A stretch of DNA of 15,335 nt, from assembly GCA_007128755.1 (NCBI GenBank), contig SKWV01000258.1:1-15335 (forward strand), in the 5' to 3' direction. The stretch is from Trueperaceae bacterium. Lineage in GTDB: Bacteria > Deinococcota > Deinococci > Deinococcales > Trueperaceae. The translations under genes were made by a program, and so were the position numbers. Below the pieces are notes generated by a model. That model was not told where the DNA came from. It did no database searches and saw only the letters and a program-made list of their open reading frames with translations. Positions 6,600-13,347 of the stretch are shown here, one piece after another; position 1 is the first letter of the stretch, and each line of letters begins with the position of its first letter.

Positions 6600-7319
6600 A
6601 TGCGAGACGTTGCGGAACTCGTCGTGCTGATCACTGGCGGGAGCAAGGGGATCGGCCGGAGCACGGCCGAGGCCTTGGTCGATGCCGGCGCCCACGTCGC
6701 CATCACGGCGCGGAACGCCGAGGGCGTGCGCGAGGTCGCGCAGGAGCTCGGCGCGCGCGGCGGCGGCCGCGCGATCGGCATCGCCATGGACGTGCGGGAC
6801 TACGACCAGCAGCGCGACGCCGTGGCCGAGACCGTGGCGGCGTTCGGCCGCCTCGACGGGCTCGTCGCCAACGCCGGCGTCGGCCGCTTCGGCTCCATCG
6901 CCGACCTCTCGGTCGAGGACTGGCACGCCGTGATCGACACCAACCTCACGGGCGTCTTCTACAGCATCAAGGCGGCCCTGGAGGCGCTCACGGCCAGCGA
7001 AGGCACGATCGTGACGATCGGCTCGCTCGCTGGAGCGAACTTCTTCGCCGGCGGCAGCGCCTACAACGCCTCGAAGTTCGCCCTCGCCGGTTTCACGCAG
7101 GCGGTGATGCTCGACCTGCGCGAGCGCGGCATCAAGGTCTCGACGATCATGCCGGGCTCCGTCGCGACGGCCTTCGGCGGGCGCGAGCCGGGACCCGACG
7201 ATGCCTGGAAGATCCAGGGCGAGGACATCGCCGAGATGATCCTCTACCTGTTCCGCACGCACCCCAGATCGCTGCCCTCCAAGATCGAGGTACGTCCGAG
7301 CCGACCACCGACTCGCTGA
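6600..7319 (+). CDS. Short-chain dehydrogenase/reductase (classical SDR)
   Basis: This is a 239-residue NAD(P)-dependent oxidoreductase with a single Rossmann domain. The cofactor motif is TGGSKGIG at residues 12-19. An arginine follows the second strand (ITARNAEG), which favours NADPH. LVANAG carries the structural Asn91. Catalytic residues are Ser142 (TIGSLAG), Tyr155 and Lys159 (YNASK). IMPGSVATAF is the usual segment after the active site. The C-terminal third (EDIAEMILYLFRTHPRSLPSKIEVRP) resembles SDRs annotated as 3-oxoacyl-ACP or generic alcohol reductases, but the substrate cannot be read from sequence. The ATG follows TAGGTT by 6 nt, the leaderless layout. pyrD starts within 10 nt of the stop, so the two are co-transcribed. 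A pathway link to pyrimidines is not implied. Confidence 0.9.
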   Translation: MRDVAELVVLITGGSKGIGRSTAEALVDAGAHVAITARNAEGVREVAQELGARGGGRAIGIAMDVRDYDQQRDAVAETVAAFGRLDGLVANAGVGRFGSIADLSVEDWHAVIDTNLTGVFYSIKAALEALTASEGTIVTIGSLAGANFFAGGSAYNASKFALAGFTQAVMLDLRERGIKVSTIMPGSVATAFGGREPGPDDAWKIQGEDIAEMILYLFRTHPRSLPSKIEVRPSRPPTR

Positions 7320-7326
7320 GGTGACG

Positions 7327-8427
7327 ATGGACATCTACGGCTTCGTCAAGGCCCAGCTCTTCCGCCTGGAGCCCGAACGGGCGCACGACCTGGTGATGCG
7401 CGGCGTGGTGTGGAGCGCGCATCACCCCGGCGCGCTGCGCCCCTTGAGCTGGGTGCTCGCGCCCCGCGACGAGCGCTTGGCCGTGACCGCCTTCGGGCTG
7501 CGCTTCGCCAACCCCTTCGGCCTGGCCGCCGGCTTCGACAAGGACGGCGTCGCCGCGGCGGCCTGGCCGGCGTTCGGGTTCGGCCACGTCGAGCTCGGCA
7601 CCGTCACGGCCCTGCCGCAGCCCGGCAACCCGCCGCCGCGCCTGTTCCGACTCCCCGACGACGCCGCGATCATCAACCGCATGGGCTTCAACAACGGCGG
7701 GGCCGACGCGCTCGCCGACAGGGTGCGCCGCGCCCGAGCCCGGCCGTGGTGGCCCGATGCGCCGCTCGGGGTCAACGTCGGCAAGAGCCGCGCCGTGGCG
7801 CTCGAGGACGCCGTCGCCGACTACGAGCGCGCCTTGCGCTCGGTCTGGCCCGTGGCCGACTTCATCGCGCTCAACGTCTCGTCACCCAACACCCCGGACC
7901 TGCGCCTCCTGCAGGAGGCCGAGCACCTCGGCGCGCTGCTCGCGCTGTGCGAGCGGCTCCGCCGAGAGCTCGGCGAACGCCCGGTGCTGCTGAAGATCGC
8001 CCCGGACCTGAGCGATGCCGCCCTCGACGACATCGTCACGCTGGCGGAGCGCTTCACGCTCGCGGGGTTGATCGCCACCAACACCACGACCACGCGCGAG
8101 GGCCTCCGGCACGACCCGCTCGAGGCCGGCGGCATGTCGGGCGTCCCGCTGGCGCCGCGGAGCATGGCCGTGCTCCGCGGCCTGCGCGCCCGGACCCGCC
8201 TCCCCCTCGTCGCCGTCGGCGGGATCGACTCGGCCGCCGAGGCGATCCGGCGGCTCGAGGCCGGTGCCACGCTGCTGCAGGTGTACACGGGCTGGATCTA
8301 CCGGGGCCCGCTGCTGCCGCGCCGGATGGGTGCCGAGATCGGGCGCTGGCTGGAGCGGCAGGGCGCGGCCGACCTGCAGGCTTACGTCACGGCGCGCGAC
8401 GCCGCGCATCGTCCATCGGGGGCCTGA
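7327..8427 (+). CDS. pyrD: Dihydroorotate dehydrogenase (quinone), class 2
   Basis: This is a 366-residue FMN enzyme that oxidises dihydroorotate to orotate, the fourth step of pyrimidine synthesis, and passes electrons to the membrane quinone. The N-terminal helices (YGFVKAQLFRLEPERAHDL) are the membrane-contacting extension that marks class 2. Class motifs follow in order: GLAAGFDKDG, NRMGFNNGG, LGVNVGKS and the active-site loop ALNVSSPNTPDLR with the class 2 catalytic serine. Then come LLKIAPDLSD, IATNTTTT, GGMSGVPL, AVGGIDS and LLQVYTGWIYRGP for FMN phosphate binding. The length is typical. The ATG at 7327 is preferred because GAGG lies 5 nt upstream; the GTG at 7321 would add two residues. 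It sits directly behind the SDR gene. Menaquinone would be the acceptor if the UbiE protein in this window serves the same cell. Confidence 0.95.
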   Translation: MDIYGFVKAQLFRLEPERAHDLVMRGVVWSAHHPGALRPLSWVLAPRDERLAVTAFGLRFANPFGLAAGFDKDGVAAAAWPAFGFGHVELGTVTALPQPGNPPPRLFRLPDDAAIINRMGFNNGGADALADRVRRARARPWWPDAPLGVNVGKSRAVALEDAVADYERALRSVWPVADFIALNVSSPNTPDLRLLQEAEHLGALLALCERLRRELGERPVLLKIAPDLSDAALDDIVTLAERFTLAGLIATNTTTTREGLRHDPLEAGGMSGVPLAPRSMAVLRGLRARTRLPLVAVGGIDSAAEAIRRLEAGATLLQVYTGWIYRGPLLPRRMGAEIGRWLERQGAADLQAYVTARDAAHRPSGA

Positions 8428-8476
8428 CGTGCGCGTTCGGCGGTCACCTGCGTCTCCGGCGGGCGCCGCGGCTGGG

Positions 8477-8482
8477 TATCCT
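8477..8482 (+). promoter_or_regulatory. -10 box (TATCCT) of a leaderless promoter
   Basis: TATCCT is followed by 5 nt and the ATG at 8488, with no Shine-Dalgarno sequence. It gives the KaiC-like operon its own promoter within the 60-nt gap behind pyrD. No -35 box is evident. Confidence 0.5.
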
Positions 8483-8487
8483 GGATC

Positions 8488-10020
8488 ATGACGATCCGTC
8501 GCCGCGACGCAAAGCCGCGTGCGGAGTCACCACGCTCGGCCACGGGGATCGTCGGGCTCGACGCCGTGCTCGGCGGTGGGCTGCCGACGGGCTTCATGTA
8601 CGCGGTCCAGGGCGAGCCCGGAGTGGGCAAGACGACCATCGGCCTCCAGTTCCTCCTCTCCGGGATGGCCGCCGGTGAGCGCGTCCTCTACCTGACGCTC
8701 TCGCACGGCGTCGCGGAGCTCGACGTGATCGCCCGCTCGCACGGCTGGTCGATCGACGACATGCCCATCCAGGAGTTCTCGGCCCTCGAGGCGTCGGATC
8801 AGCTCGCGCGGGAGCAGACGGTGTTCGCCGCCGAGGAGATCGAGAGCGGCGAGATGGTCGACACCCTCACGGACGCGATCGCGCAGAGGCGGCCGCACCG
8901 CGTGGTGATCGATGCGGTGGAGCAGCTCCGCCTGCTCTCCGACCGGCCCCAGCGGTACCGTCGGCAGCTGCTGCTCCTCAAGCACGCGCTCGCCGACATC
9001 GAGGGCTGCACGACGCTCTTCTTGGCCGACATGCCCTCGGTGGAGGGCGACAAGGAACTCGCCGGCATGGTCCACGGCGTGATCCAGCTCGAGCGCCGCG
9101 CGAGCGCGTTCGGCAGCGTCTTCCGGCGCCTGCAGGTGACGAAGGGCCGTGGCATGGTCTACACCGACGGCTACCACACCTTCCGGATCCTGACCGGCGG
9201 CGTGGTGGTCTACCCGCGCGTCCAGGACACCCGCACCGTCCGCTACGACGAGTGGCGTCTCGCGCCGAGCGGTGTGGAGGGGCTCGACGTCCTCCTCGGC
9301 GGCGGCCTCGAGTACGGTACGGCCTGCCTCTTCGTCGGCTCCATCGGCACCGGCAAGTCGACGCTGGTGACGCGCTACGCGCTCGCCGCTGCCGAGCGCG
9401 GCGAACGCGTCGCCGTCTTCCTGACCGACGAGCGGGAGGAGACCTTCGTCCACCGCTCCGCCGGACTCGCCATGGACGCCCGGCCCCACCTGGAGTCGGG
9501 CAACCTGGTGGTGCACCAGGTCCACCTCAGCGACCTGCCGCACGGTGCGTTCGCCGACGACGTGCGGACCGCGGTCGAAGTCGACGGCGCCTCGGTGGTG
9601 GCGATCGACAGCCTCACCGGGTACCTCAACGCCATGGAGGAGGACGGCAAGCTCATCAACCAGATGCACGAGCTGCTCAGCTACCTGAGCGACCGCGGCG
9701 TGCTGACGCTGGTGGTGATGACCGAGGGCGGCATCGTCGGCGGCGGCGGACCGATCGCCCCCATCGACATGAGCTACCTCGCCGACACGGTGGTCCTGCT
9801 GCGCCACTTCGAGGCCGCCGGCCGCGTCAGGCGCGCCATCTCGGTCATCAAGAAGCGGCACGGCCCGCACGAGAACACGATCCGCGAACTGAGCATCACC
9901 GCGGCGGGCCTCTCGGTCGGCGAGCCGCTCCCGACCTTCAGCCACGTCCTCACCGGTGCCCCGCGCTACGAAGGCGATCCGGAGCGGCTCCTGCCGCCGC
10001 CGCCGGGCGATGCCGACTGA
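8488..10020 (+). CDS. KaiC-like double-domain RecA-fold ATPase
   Basis: The protein has 510 residues and two KaiC/RecA domains. Domain 1 (about 18-240) has Walker A GEPGVGKTT (42-50) and a Walker B with Asp142 in VVIDAVEQL. Domain 2 (about 255-490) has Walker A GSIGTGKS (284-291) and Walker B AIDSLTGYL with Asp374. KaiC keeps a glutamate pair after the second strand of each domain; here domain 2 has Asp314-Glu315, but domain 1 reads LTLSHGVAEL with Ser72-His73, so its catalytic glutamate is missing. The clock phosphosites of cyanobacterial KaiC cannot be assigned. It belongs to the broad KaiC-like signalling ATPases, not the true clock protein: no kaiA or kaiB is present. Its stop lies inside the next gene (11-nt overlap), so it is translated with a PAS-LuxR regulator. 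It has its own leaderless promoter. Confidence 0.9.
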   Translation: MTIRRRDAKPRAESPRSATGIVGLDAVLGGGLPTGFMYAVQGEPGVGKTTIGLQFLLSGMAAGERVLYLTLSHGVAELDVIARSHGWSIDDMPIQEFSALEASDQLAREQTVFAAEEIESGEMVDTLTDAIAQRRPHRVVIDAVEQLRLLSDRPQRYRRQLLLLKHALADIEGCTTLFLADMPSVEGDKELAGMVHGVIQLERRASAFGSVFRRLQVTKGRGMVYTDGYHTFRILTGGVVVYPRVQDTRTVRYDEWRLAPSGVEGLDVLLGGGLEYGTACLFVGSIGTGKSTLVTRYALAAAERGERVAVFLTDEREETFVHRSAGLAMDARPHLESGNLVVHQVHLSDLPHGAFADDVRTAVEVDGASVVAIDSLTGYLNAMEEDGKLINQMHELLSYLSDRGVLTLVVMTEGGIVGGGGPIAPIDMSYLADTVVLLRHFEAAGRVRRAISVIKKRHGPHENTIRELSITAAGLSVGEPLPTFSHVLTGAPRYEGDPERLLPPPPGDAD

Positions 10021-11254
10021 CGACGCGCTCACCCGCGTCCTCGTGTTCGCGCCCGTGGGGCGCGACGCCGAGCTGATCGGCACGCTGCTCCAAGGTGCCG
10101 ACATCGCGACGCACACCTGCCACTCGTCGGACGACCTCGCGTCGCTGCTGGGCGCGGGAGCGGGGGCGCTGGTCCTGTCGCACGAGGCCCTGACGAGCGC
10201 CACCCTGGCCGTGCTCGACCGCTTCACCGACGCTCAGGAGGCGTGGTCGGACCTGCCGATCGTCGCGCTGCTCAGTGGCGGGCGTCGGCGCGGCGACACC
10301 ATCGTCTCCGAGGCGCGCCAGCGCTCCATGACGGTGCTCGAACGCCCCACGCGGCCGGCGACGCTCGTCACCGTGATCCGCTCGGCGCTGCGTGCTCGCA
10401 TGCGCCAGTACGAGATCAGGGAGCTCGTGGCGCAGCTCGAGGAGGCCAACGATCGGCTCGAGCGGCGGGTGCAGCAGCGGACGCACCAGCTCTCGGCCAC
10501 CAACGCGCGCCTCACGGCCGAGGTCCGCGAGCGGGTCGCGGCGGCCGACCTGCTCGAGGAGGCGCGCGCCGAGGCGGACGCCGAACGGCGTCGGGTCACG
10601 ACCATCCTCGAGAGCATCTCCGACGCCTTCGTCGCCCTCGACGAGGCGTTCCGCTTCACCTACGCCAACGCCCGCGCTCGCGCGCTCTTCGGCCAGCTCC
10701 TGGGTGGCGACGACGCCCTGATCGGCATGACGCTGTGGGAGGCCCTGCCCGAGAGCCGCGAGAGCGCGTTCGGCGAGACGCTCCGCCGCGTGATGCGCAG
10801 CCGGAACCCGGCGCACTTCGAGGACCGGACGCCACCGCTGGCGACCTGGTTCCAGGTCCACGCCTACCCGTCCGAGGACGGGCTGGCCATCTACCTCCAG
10901 GACATCACGACGCGCAAGCGGACGGAGGCCGAGCTGCGCGAGGCGGTCGAGGCGGTCATGAGCGACACCGCGTGGTTCAGCCGCTCGCTGCTCGAGAAGC
11001 TGGCCCACGTGCGCTCGCGCAACCAACCCGGAACGGGCAGCCACGGCGCCGAGGTCGCCCAGCTCACCCCGCGCGAGCGGCAGGTGCTCGAGCGACTCGC
11101 CGACGGCTGGGACAACGCCCAGATCGCGCGCGACCTGGGGCTCGCCGAGCAGACCGTCCGGAACTACGTGACGAACATCTACGAGAAGCTCGGCGTCCAC
11201 TCCCGCGCCGAGGCGGTCGTGTGGGCTCGCGACCGCGGCGTCACCACGCTCTGA
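10010..11254 (+). CDS. Pseudoreceiver-PAS-LuxR transcriptional regulator
   Basis: This 414-residue regulator has three parts. Residues 1-125 have a receiver-like alpha/beta pattern (RVLVFAPVGRDAELIGTLL ... ALVLSHEAL ... LPIVALLSGG ... TVLERPTRPATLV). The phospho-acceptor Asp is absent from the third strand and the usual Lys-Pro reads Arg-Pro, so it is a pseudoreceiver. A coiled coil (about 130-195) follows, then a PAS domain (about 198-305, TTILESISDAFVALDEAFRF ... IYLQDITTRKRTEAEL). The C-terminus is a LuxR-type helix-turn-helix (352-410, LTPRERQVLERLADGW ... NYVTNIYEKLGVHSRAEAVV). Similar pseudoreceiver-PAS proteins usually end in a histidine kinase; here the kinase is replaced by DNA binding. 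The ATG at 10010 lies inside the KaiC-like gene, 11 nt before its end, with no Shine-Dalgarno sequence. Translation by coupling is likely. The target promoter is unknown; the intergenic region just downstream is a candidate. Confidence 0.88.
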   Translation: MPTDDALTRVLVFAPVGRDAELIGTLLQGADIATHTCHSSDDLASLLGAGAGALVLSHEALTSATLAVLDRFTDAQEAWSDLPIVALLSGGRRRGDTIVSEARQRSMTVLERPTRPATLVTVIRSALRARMRQYEIRELVAQLEEANDRLERRVQQRTHQLSATNARLTAEVRERVAAADLLEEARAEADAERRRVTTILESISDAFVALDEAFRFTYANARARALFGQLLGGDDALIGMTLWEALPESRESAFGETLRRVMRSRNPAHFEDRTPPLATWFQVHAYPSEDGLAIYLQDITTRKRTEAELREAVEAVMSDTAWFSRSLLEKLAHVRSRNQPGTGSHGAEVAQLTPRERQVLERLADGWDNAQIARDLGLAEQTVRNYVTNIYEKLGVHSRAEAVVWARDRGVTTL

Positions 11255-11316
11255 GGCGCGTGCAGGACGGCGACCCTCGGACACCAGTACGCAGGCCCCG
11301 GGCCGACGCCCACAAG

Positions 11317-11331
11317 GACACCTAGGGTGTC
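11317..11331. promoter_or_regulatory. Palindrome GACACC-TAG-GGTGTC, possible operator
   Basis: Perfect 6-bp arms flank a 3-nt centre. The site covers where a -35 element would sit for the -10 box at 11347. The left half, with its preceding G, recurs at 11279-11285 (GGACACC). Such dyads are usual operators for dimeric regulators, and the LuxR-type regulator is encoded immediately upstream. Binding is inferred only. Confidence 0.45.
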
Positions 11332-11346
11332 GCGGGGCACGGTGGC

Positions 11347-11352
11347 TATGGT
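11347..11352 (+). promoter_or_regulatory. -10 box (TATGGT) of the small protein-GGDEF operon
   Basis: TATGGT fits the TANNNT pattern seen elsewhere in the window, but its gene starts about 195 nt downstream. Initiation near 11359 would produce a leader of roughly 189 nt. The palindrome at 11317-11331 covers the -35 position. Confidence 0.4.
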
Positions 11353-11358
11353 GGACGC

Positions 11359-11416
11359 ACGTCGAATCGGCGTGCCACCGTCCGCAGCAAGCGGCTTCGT
11401 ACTCAGGTGGCGACGT
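11359..11416 (+). promoter_or_regulatory. Possible structured 5' leader RNA
   Basis: ACGTCG (11359-11364) pairs with CGACGT (11411-11416). Stacked on it, CCACC (11375-11379) pairs with GGTGG (11406-11410). Inside is a hairpin CCGC-AGCAA-GCGG (11382-11394). The outer stem starts at the predicted first transcribed base. I compared by eye with c-di-GMP riboswitch classes and saw no match to their conserved cores. In DNA of this G+C content short stems arise by chance, so this is tentative. Confidence 0.3.
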
Positions 11417-11534
11417 GAGCGATGAGACCAGAGAGGGCTTTCGTGGACCATCGCAGTCGGCGTGCACCCGTGCTCCATCCGCCTCCAGCTCGAACGGATC
11501 GTCCACCACACCCACACGATGTCCAAGCGCGATC

Positions 11535-11540
11535 GGAGGA
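11535..11540 (+). promoter_or_regulatory. Strong Shine-Dalgarno sequence (GGAGGA)
   Basis: GGAGGA is 7 nt before the ATG at 11548. It decides the start of the 63-residue protein over the in-frame ATG at 11422, which has no such site. Confidence 0.75.
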
Positions 11541-11547
11541 CGTGACC

Positions 11548-11739
11548 ATGTCGCTGACCGTCGACGAGCACGAGCAGATCACCCCGAACACCCTCCTCAC
11601 GATGTCGAGCCACGAGATCGCGCGCCAGGTCGCACGGTGCGAGCGGCTGATCTGCGCCAACGTGGCCAGCGAGCGGGAGTACGCGCTCTACATCAGCGGG
11701 ACGCGCGAGCTCGTGCGCCGCACCGAGGGCACGTCATGA
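11548..11739 (+). CDS. Small hypothetical protein (63 aa), coupled to the diguanylate cyclase
   Basis: This is a 63-residue soluble protein. The first 18 or so residues are polar (MSLTVDEHEQITPNTLLT). The rest reads as two amphipathic helices, SSHEIARQVARCERLICANV (20-39) and REYALYISGTRELVRR (43-58), joined by a short turn. This helical hairpin is the size of small adaptor or phosphatase-type regulators such as Spo0E, but I see no clear Spo0E signature and do not claim it. Cys31 and Cys36 lie five residues apart on the first helix. The start is set by GGAGGA 7 nt upstream. Its stop overlaps the start of the PAS-GGDEF gene as ATGA, so the two proteins are probably made together. The family is not recognised. 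Confidence 0.7.
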   Translation: MSLTVDEHEQITPNTLLTMSSHEIARQVARCERLICANVASEREYALYISGTRELVRRTEGTS

Positions 11740-12758
11740 CGACGGGTCCCGCCCCGTACGGATCGCTGGGCGGCGGGCCCACGATCGACACCTCGTACTT
11801 CACCGACATCCTCAACGGCCTCGCGCAACAGCTCGTGATCCTCGACGGGACCGGCACCATCGTGATGGCGAACAGCGCCTGGCAGCACTTCCGCCGCGAG
11901 CATCGGCTCCCGAGCGACCCCTGCATCGGGCGTGCCTACGTCGACGTCTGCCGCGACGACCACAAGGTCAGCGGCGACGCCCTCGACCGCATGCAACGCG
12001 GCCTGCGTGGCGTGCTGGCGGGCAACCTGTCGCACTTCCGGTTCGAGTACCCGCACAAGGTGGCGGGCCGGACCCGCTGGCTCTCGATGACGACCACGCC
12101 GCTGCCGAACGGGCCGCGCGGCGCGATCGTGACGCAGTTCGACATCACCCGGCAGCGTCAGACCGAGTCCGAACTGTTCGACCTCGCCAACCACGACCCG
12201 CTCACCGGCCTGACGAACCGCCGCGCGTTCGTGCTCGAGGCGACGCAGATGCTCGCGCTCGCCGCGCGACACGAGTGGCGCTCCGTGCTCGTCTTCCTCG
12301 ACCTGGACGACTTCAAGCCGATCAACGACGAGTTCGGCCACGACGTCGGCGACTCCGTGCTCCGCCGCGTCGCGACGAGGCTCAAGAACGAGACCCGCAG
12401 CAGCGACGTGGTCGCGCGCTTCGGAGGCGACGAGTTCATGATGCTGCTGAACGACGTCTCGGTGGACGAGACGCAGCATCTGGTCGAGCGCTACCGCTCC
12501 GCCCTGTCGCAGCCGCTCGACGTCGAGGGACGCAGCATCACGCCACGGGGGTCCTTCGGGATCGCCTCGTACCCCGACGACGGCAAGAACCTCGAGGCGC
12601 TCCTCGCCCGAGCCGACAGCGCCATGTACCGCGAGAAGGCGAAGGACGGCGGCCGGCACGTTCGCTCGGTCACCATCAACGGCGTCGTGGTCCACGGTCG
12701 GCCTCGGCCCGCCGCGCGCGACGACCAGGAGGCGGAGCCCACGAGCAGCGGCAACTAG
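11736..12758 (+). CDS. PAS-GGDEF diguanylate cyclase
   Basis: This 340-residue enzyme makes the second messenger c-di-GMP from two GTP. An N-terminal PAS sensor domain (about 20-148) starts ILNGLAQQLVILDGTGTIVM. It includes CIGRAYVDVCRDDH and RTRWLSMTTTPLPNG and ends with VTQFDITRQRQTESEL. A short helix leads into the GGDEF domain (about 155-315): ANHDPLTGLTNRRAF, FLDLDDFKPINDEFGHDVGD, then the catalytic GGDEF at 230-234. The product-inhibition site RxxD is present (Arg221-Asp224, five residues before GGDEF), so feedback control should be intact. No membrane segment or EAL domain is seen. The tail after about 320 is polar and probably disordered. The start overlaps the upstream small gene as ATGA. 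The PAS cofactor and signal are unknown. Confidence 0.93.
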   Translation: MTTGPAPYGSLGGGPTIDTSYFTDILNGLAQQLVILDGTGTIVMANSAWQHFRREHRLPSDPCIGRAYVDVCRDDHKVSGDALDRMQRGLRGVLAGNLSHFRFEYPHKVAGRTRWLSMTTTPLPNGPRGAIVTQFDITRQRQTESELFDLANHDPLTGLTNRRAFVLEATQMLALAARHEWRSVLVFLDLDDFKPINDEFGHDVGDSVLRRVATRLKNETRSSDVVARFGGDEFMMLLNDVSVDETQHLVERYRSALSQPLDVEGRSITPRGSFGIASYPDDGKNLEALLARADSAMYREKAKDGGRHVRSVTINGVVVHGRPRPAARDDQEAEPTSSGN

Positions 12759-12771
12759 GGGAGCGTGCTCG
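12742..12771. terminator. Weak hairpin between convergent genes
   Basis: CGAGCA (12742-12747) and TGCTCG (12766-12771) can pair with an 18-nt loop across the end of the GGDEF gene and the 16-nt gap before the adenosyltransferase stop. The stem is short and there is no T-tract, so support is weak. Confidence 0.2.
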
Positions 12772-12774
12772 GCG

Positions 12775-13341
12775 TCATTCGTCCGGCGCGCGCCGCTGGA
12801 CGCGCCAGCGGGTCTCGCTCACGCCGTTGCGCGCGTTGACGGAGCGAGCCAACACGAACAGCAGGTCGGAGAGGCGGTTGAGGTAGCGCCCCACCGTCTC
12901 GTTGACGTCTTCTTCGTGCGCCAGCGCCACCACCTCGCGCTCGGCGCGCCGCACCACCGCCCGAGCCAGGTGGAGCGCCGCGCTGGCGGCATGACCACCG
13001 GGGATGATGAACTGGCGCAGCGGTTCCAGCTCCCCGTCGAAGCGATCGATGGCCCCCTCCAGGGTCGCCACGTCCTCGTCGTCGATGAGGGCCAGGCGGC
13101 CGCGCTGCGGCGCGTCGCTCGGCGTGGCGAGGTCGGCGCCGACGTCGAACAGCGTGCGCTGGATCGACGCGAGCATGCGGTCGATGTCGGCGTCGACGAG
13201 GCTCGCACGGGCCAGGCCGATGGCGGCATTGGCCTCGTCGACGCTGCCGTAGGCGGCGACGCGCGGGGCGTCCTTGGAGGTCCGGGAGCCGCCGTACAGC
13301 CCGGTCGTGCCGTCGTCGCCGGTCCTGGTGTACACCTTCAT
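12775..13341 (-). CDS. ATP:cob(I)alamin adenosyltransferase, PduO type
   Basis: This 188-residue enzyme transfers the adenosyl group of ATP to cob(I)alamin to make coenzyme B12, and works as a trimer in the cytoplasm. The ATP-binding N-terminus reads MKVYTRTGDDGTTGLYGG, with the TRTGDxGTT motif at 5-13. AYGSVDEANAAIG follows. The helical core carries the conserved RAVVRRAERE and the C-terminal YLNRLSDLLFVLAR. Both the length and the motif order are standard for the PduO/MMAB group. The open frame continues to 13470, but I choose the ATG at 13341 because the conserved motif begins there and TACACT ends 6 nt upstream. It is a single-gene unit between the convergent GGDEF gene and the carotenoid gene. 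It implies the cell uses an adenosylcobalamin-dependent enzyme encoded elsewhere. Confidence 0.95.
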   Translation of the reverse strand: MKVYTRTGDDGTTGLYGGSRTSKDAPRVAAYGSVDEANAAIGLARASLVDADIDRMLASIQRTLFDVGADLATPSDAPQRGRLALIDDEDVATLEGAIDRFDGELEPLRQFIIPGGHAASAALHLARAVVRRAEREVVALAHEEDVNETVGRYLNRLSDLLFVLARSVNARNGVSETRWRVQRRAPDE

Positions 13342-13347
13342 GGGGAC

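Larger units (their letters stand above)
11255..11547 (+). other. 293-nt intergenic region with promoter, palindrome and foldable leader
   Basis: This is the largest non-coding gap in the window. It holds, in order, GGACACC at 11279 and again at 11316, the palindrome at 11317-11331, a -10 box at 11347-11352, a possible structured leader from 11359, and a strong Shine-Dalgarno sequence at 11535-11540. Open frames with starts at 11415 and 11422 enter the downstream genes but are arginine/proline-rich in this stretch and lack ribosome sites, so I treat the region as non-coding. Confidence 0.7.

Noticed and set aside
8488..10020. True circadian clock kaiC
   Set aside because: No kaiA or kaiB is nearby, one catalytic glutamate is missing and the clock phosphosites cannot be identified. 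KaiC-like ATPase is the safer name.
8527..10227. 566-codon open frame on the minus strand opposite the KaiC-like gene
   Set aside because: It is antisense to a gene with clear motifs in every part. The translation is a low-complexity mix rich in Val, Glu, Arg and His with no family pattern, as expected from the complementary frame at high G+C.
9950..11515. 521-codon open frame on the minus strand opposite the PAS-LuxR gene
   Set aside because: The plus-strand gene has receiver-like, PAS and LuxR patterns in order. The antisense translation is repetitive and has no recognisable domain.
11359..11547. c-di-GMP riboswitch before the GGDEF gene
   Set aside because: The conserved core sequences of the known c-di-GMP riboswitch classes are not visible by eye; kept only as a possible structured leader.
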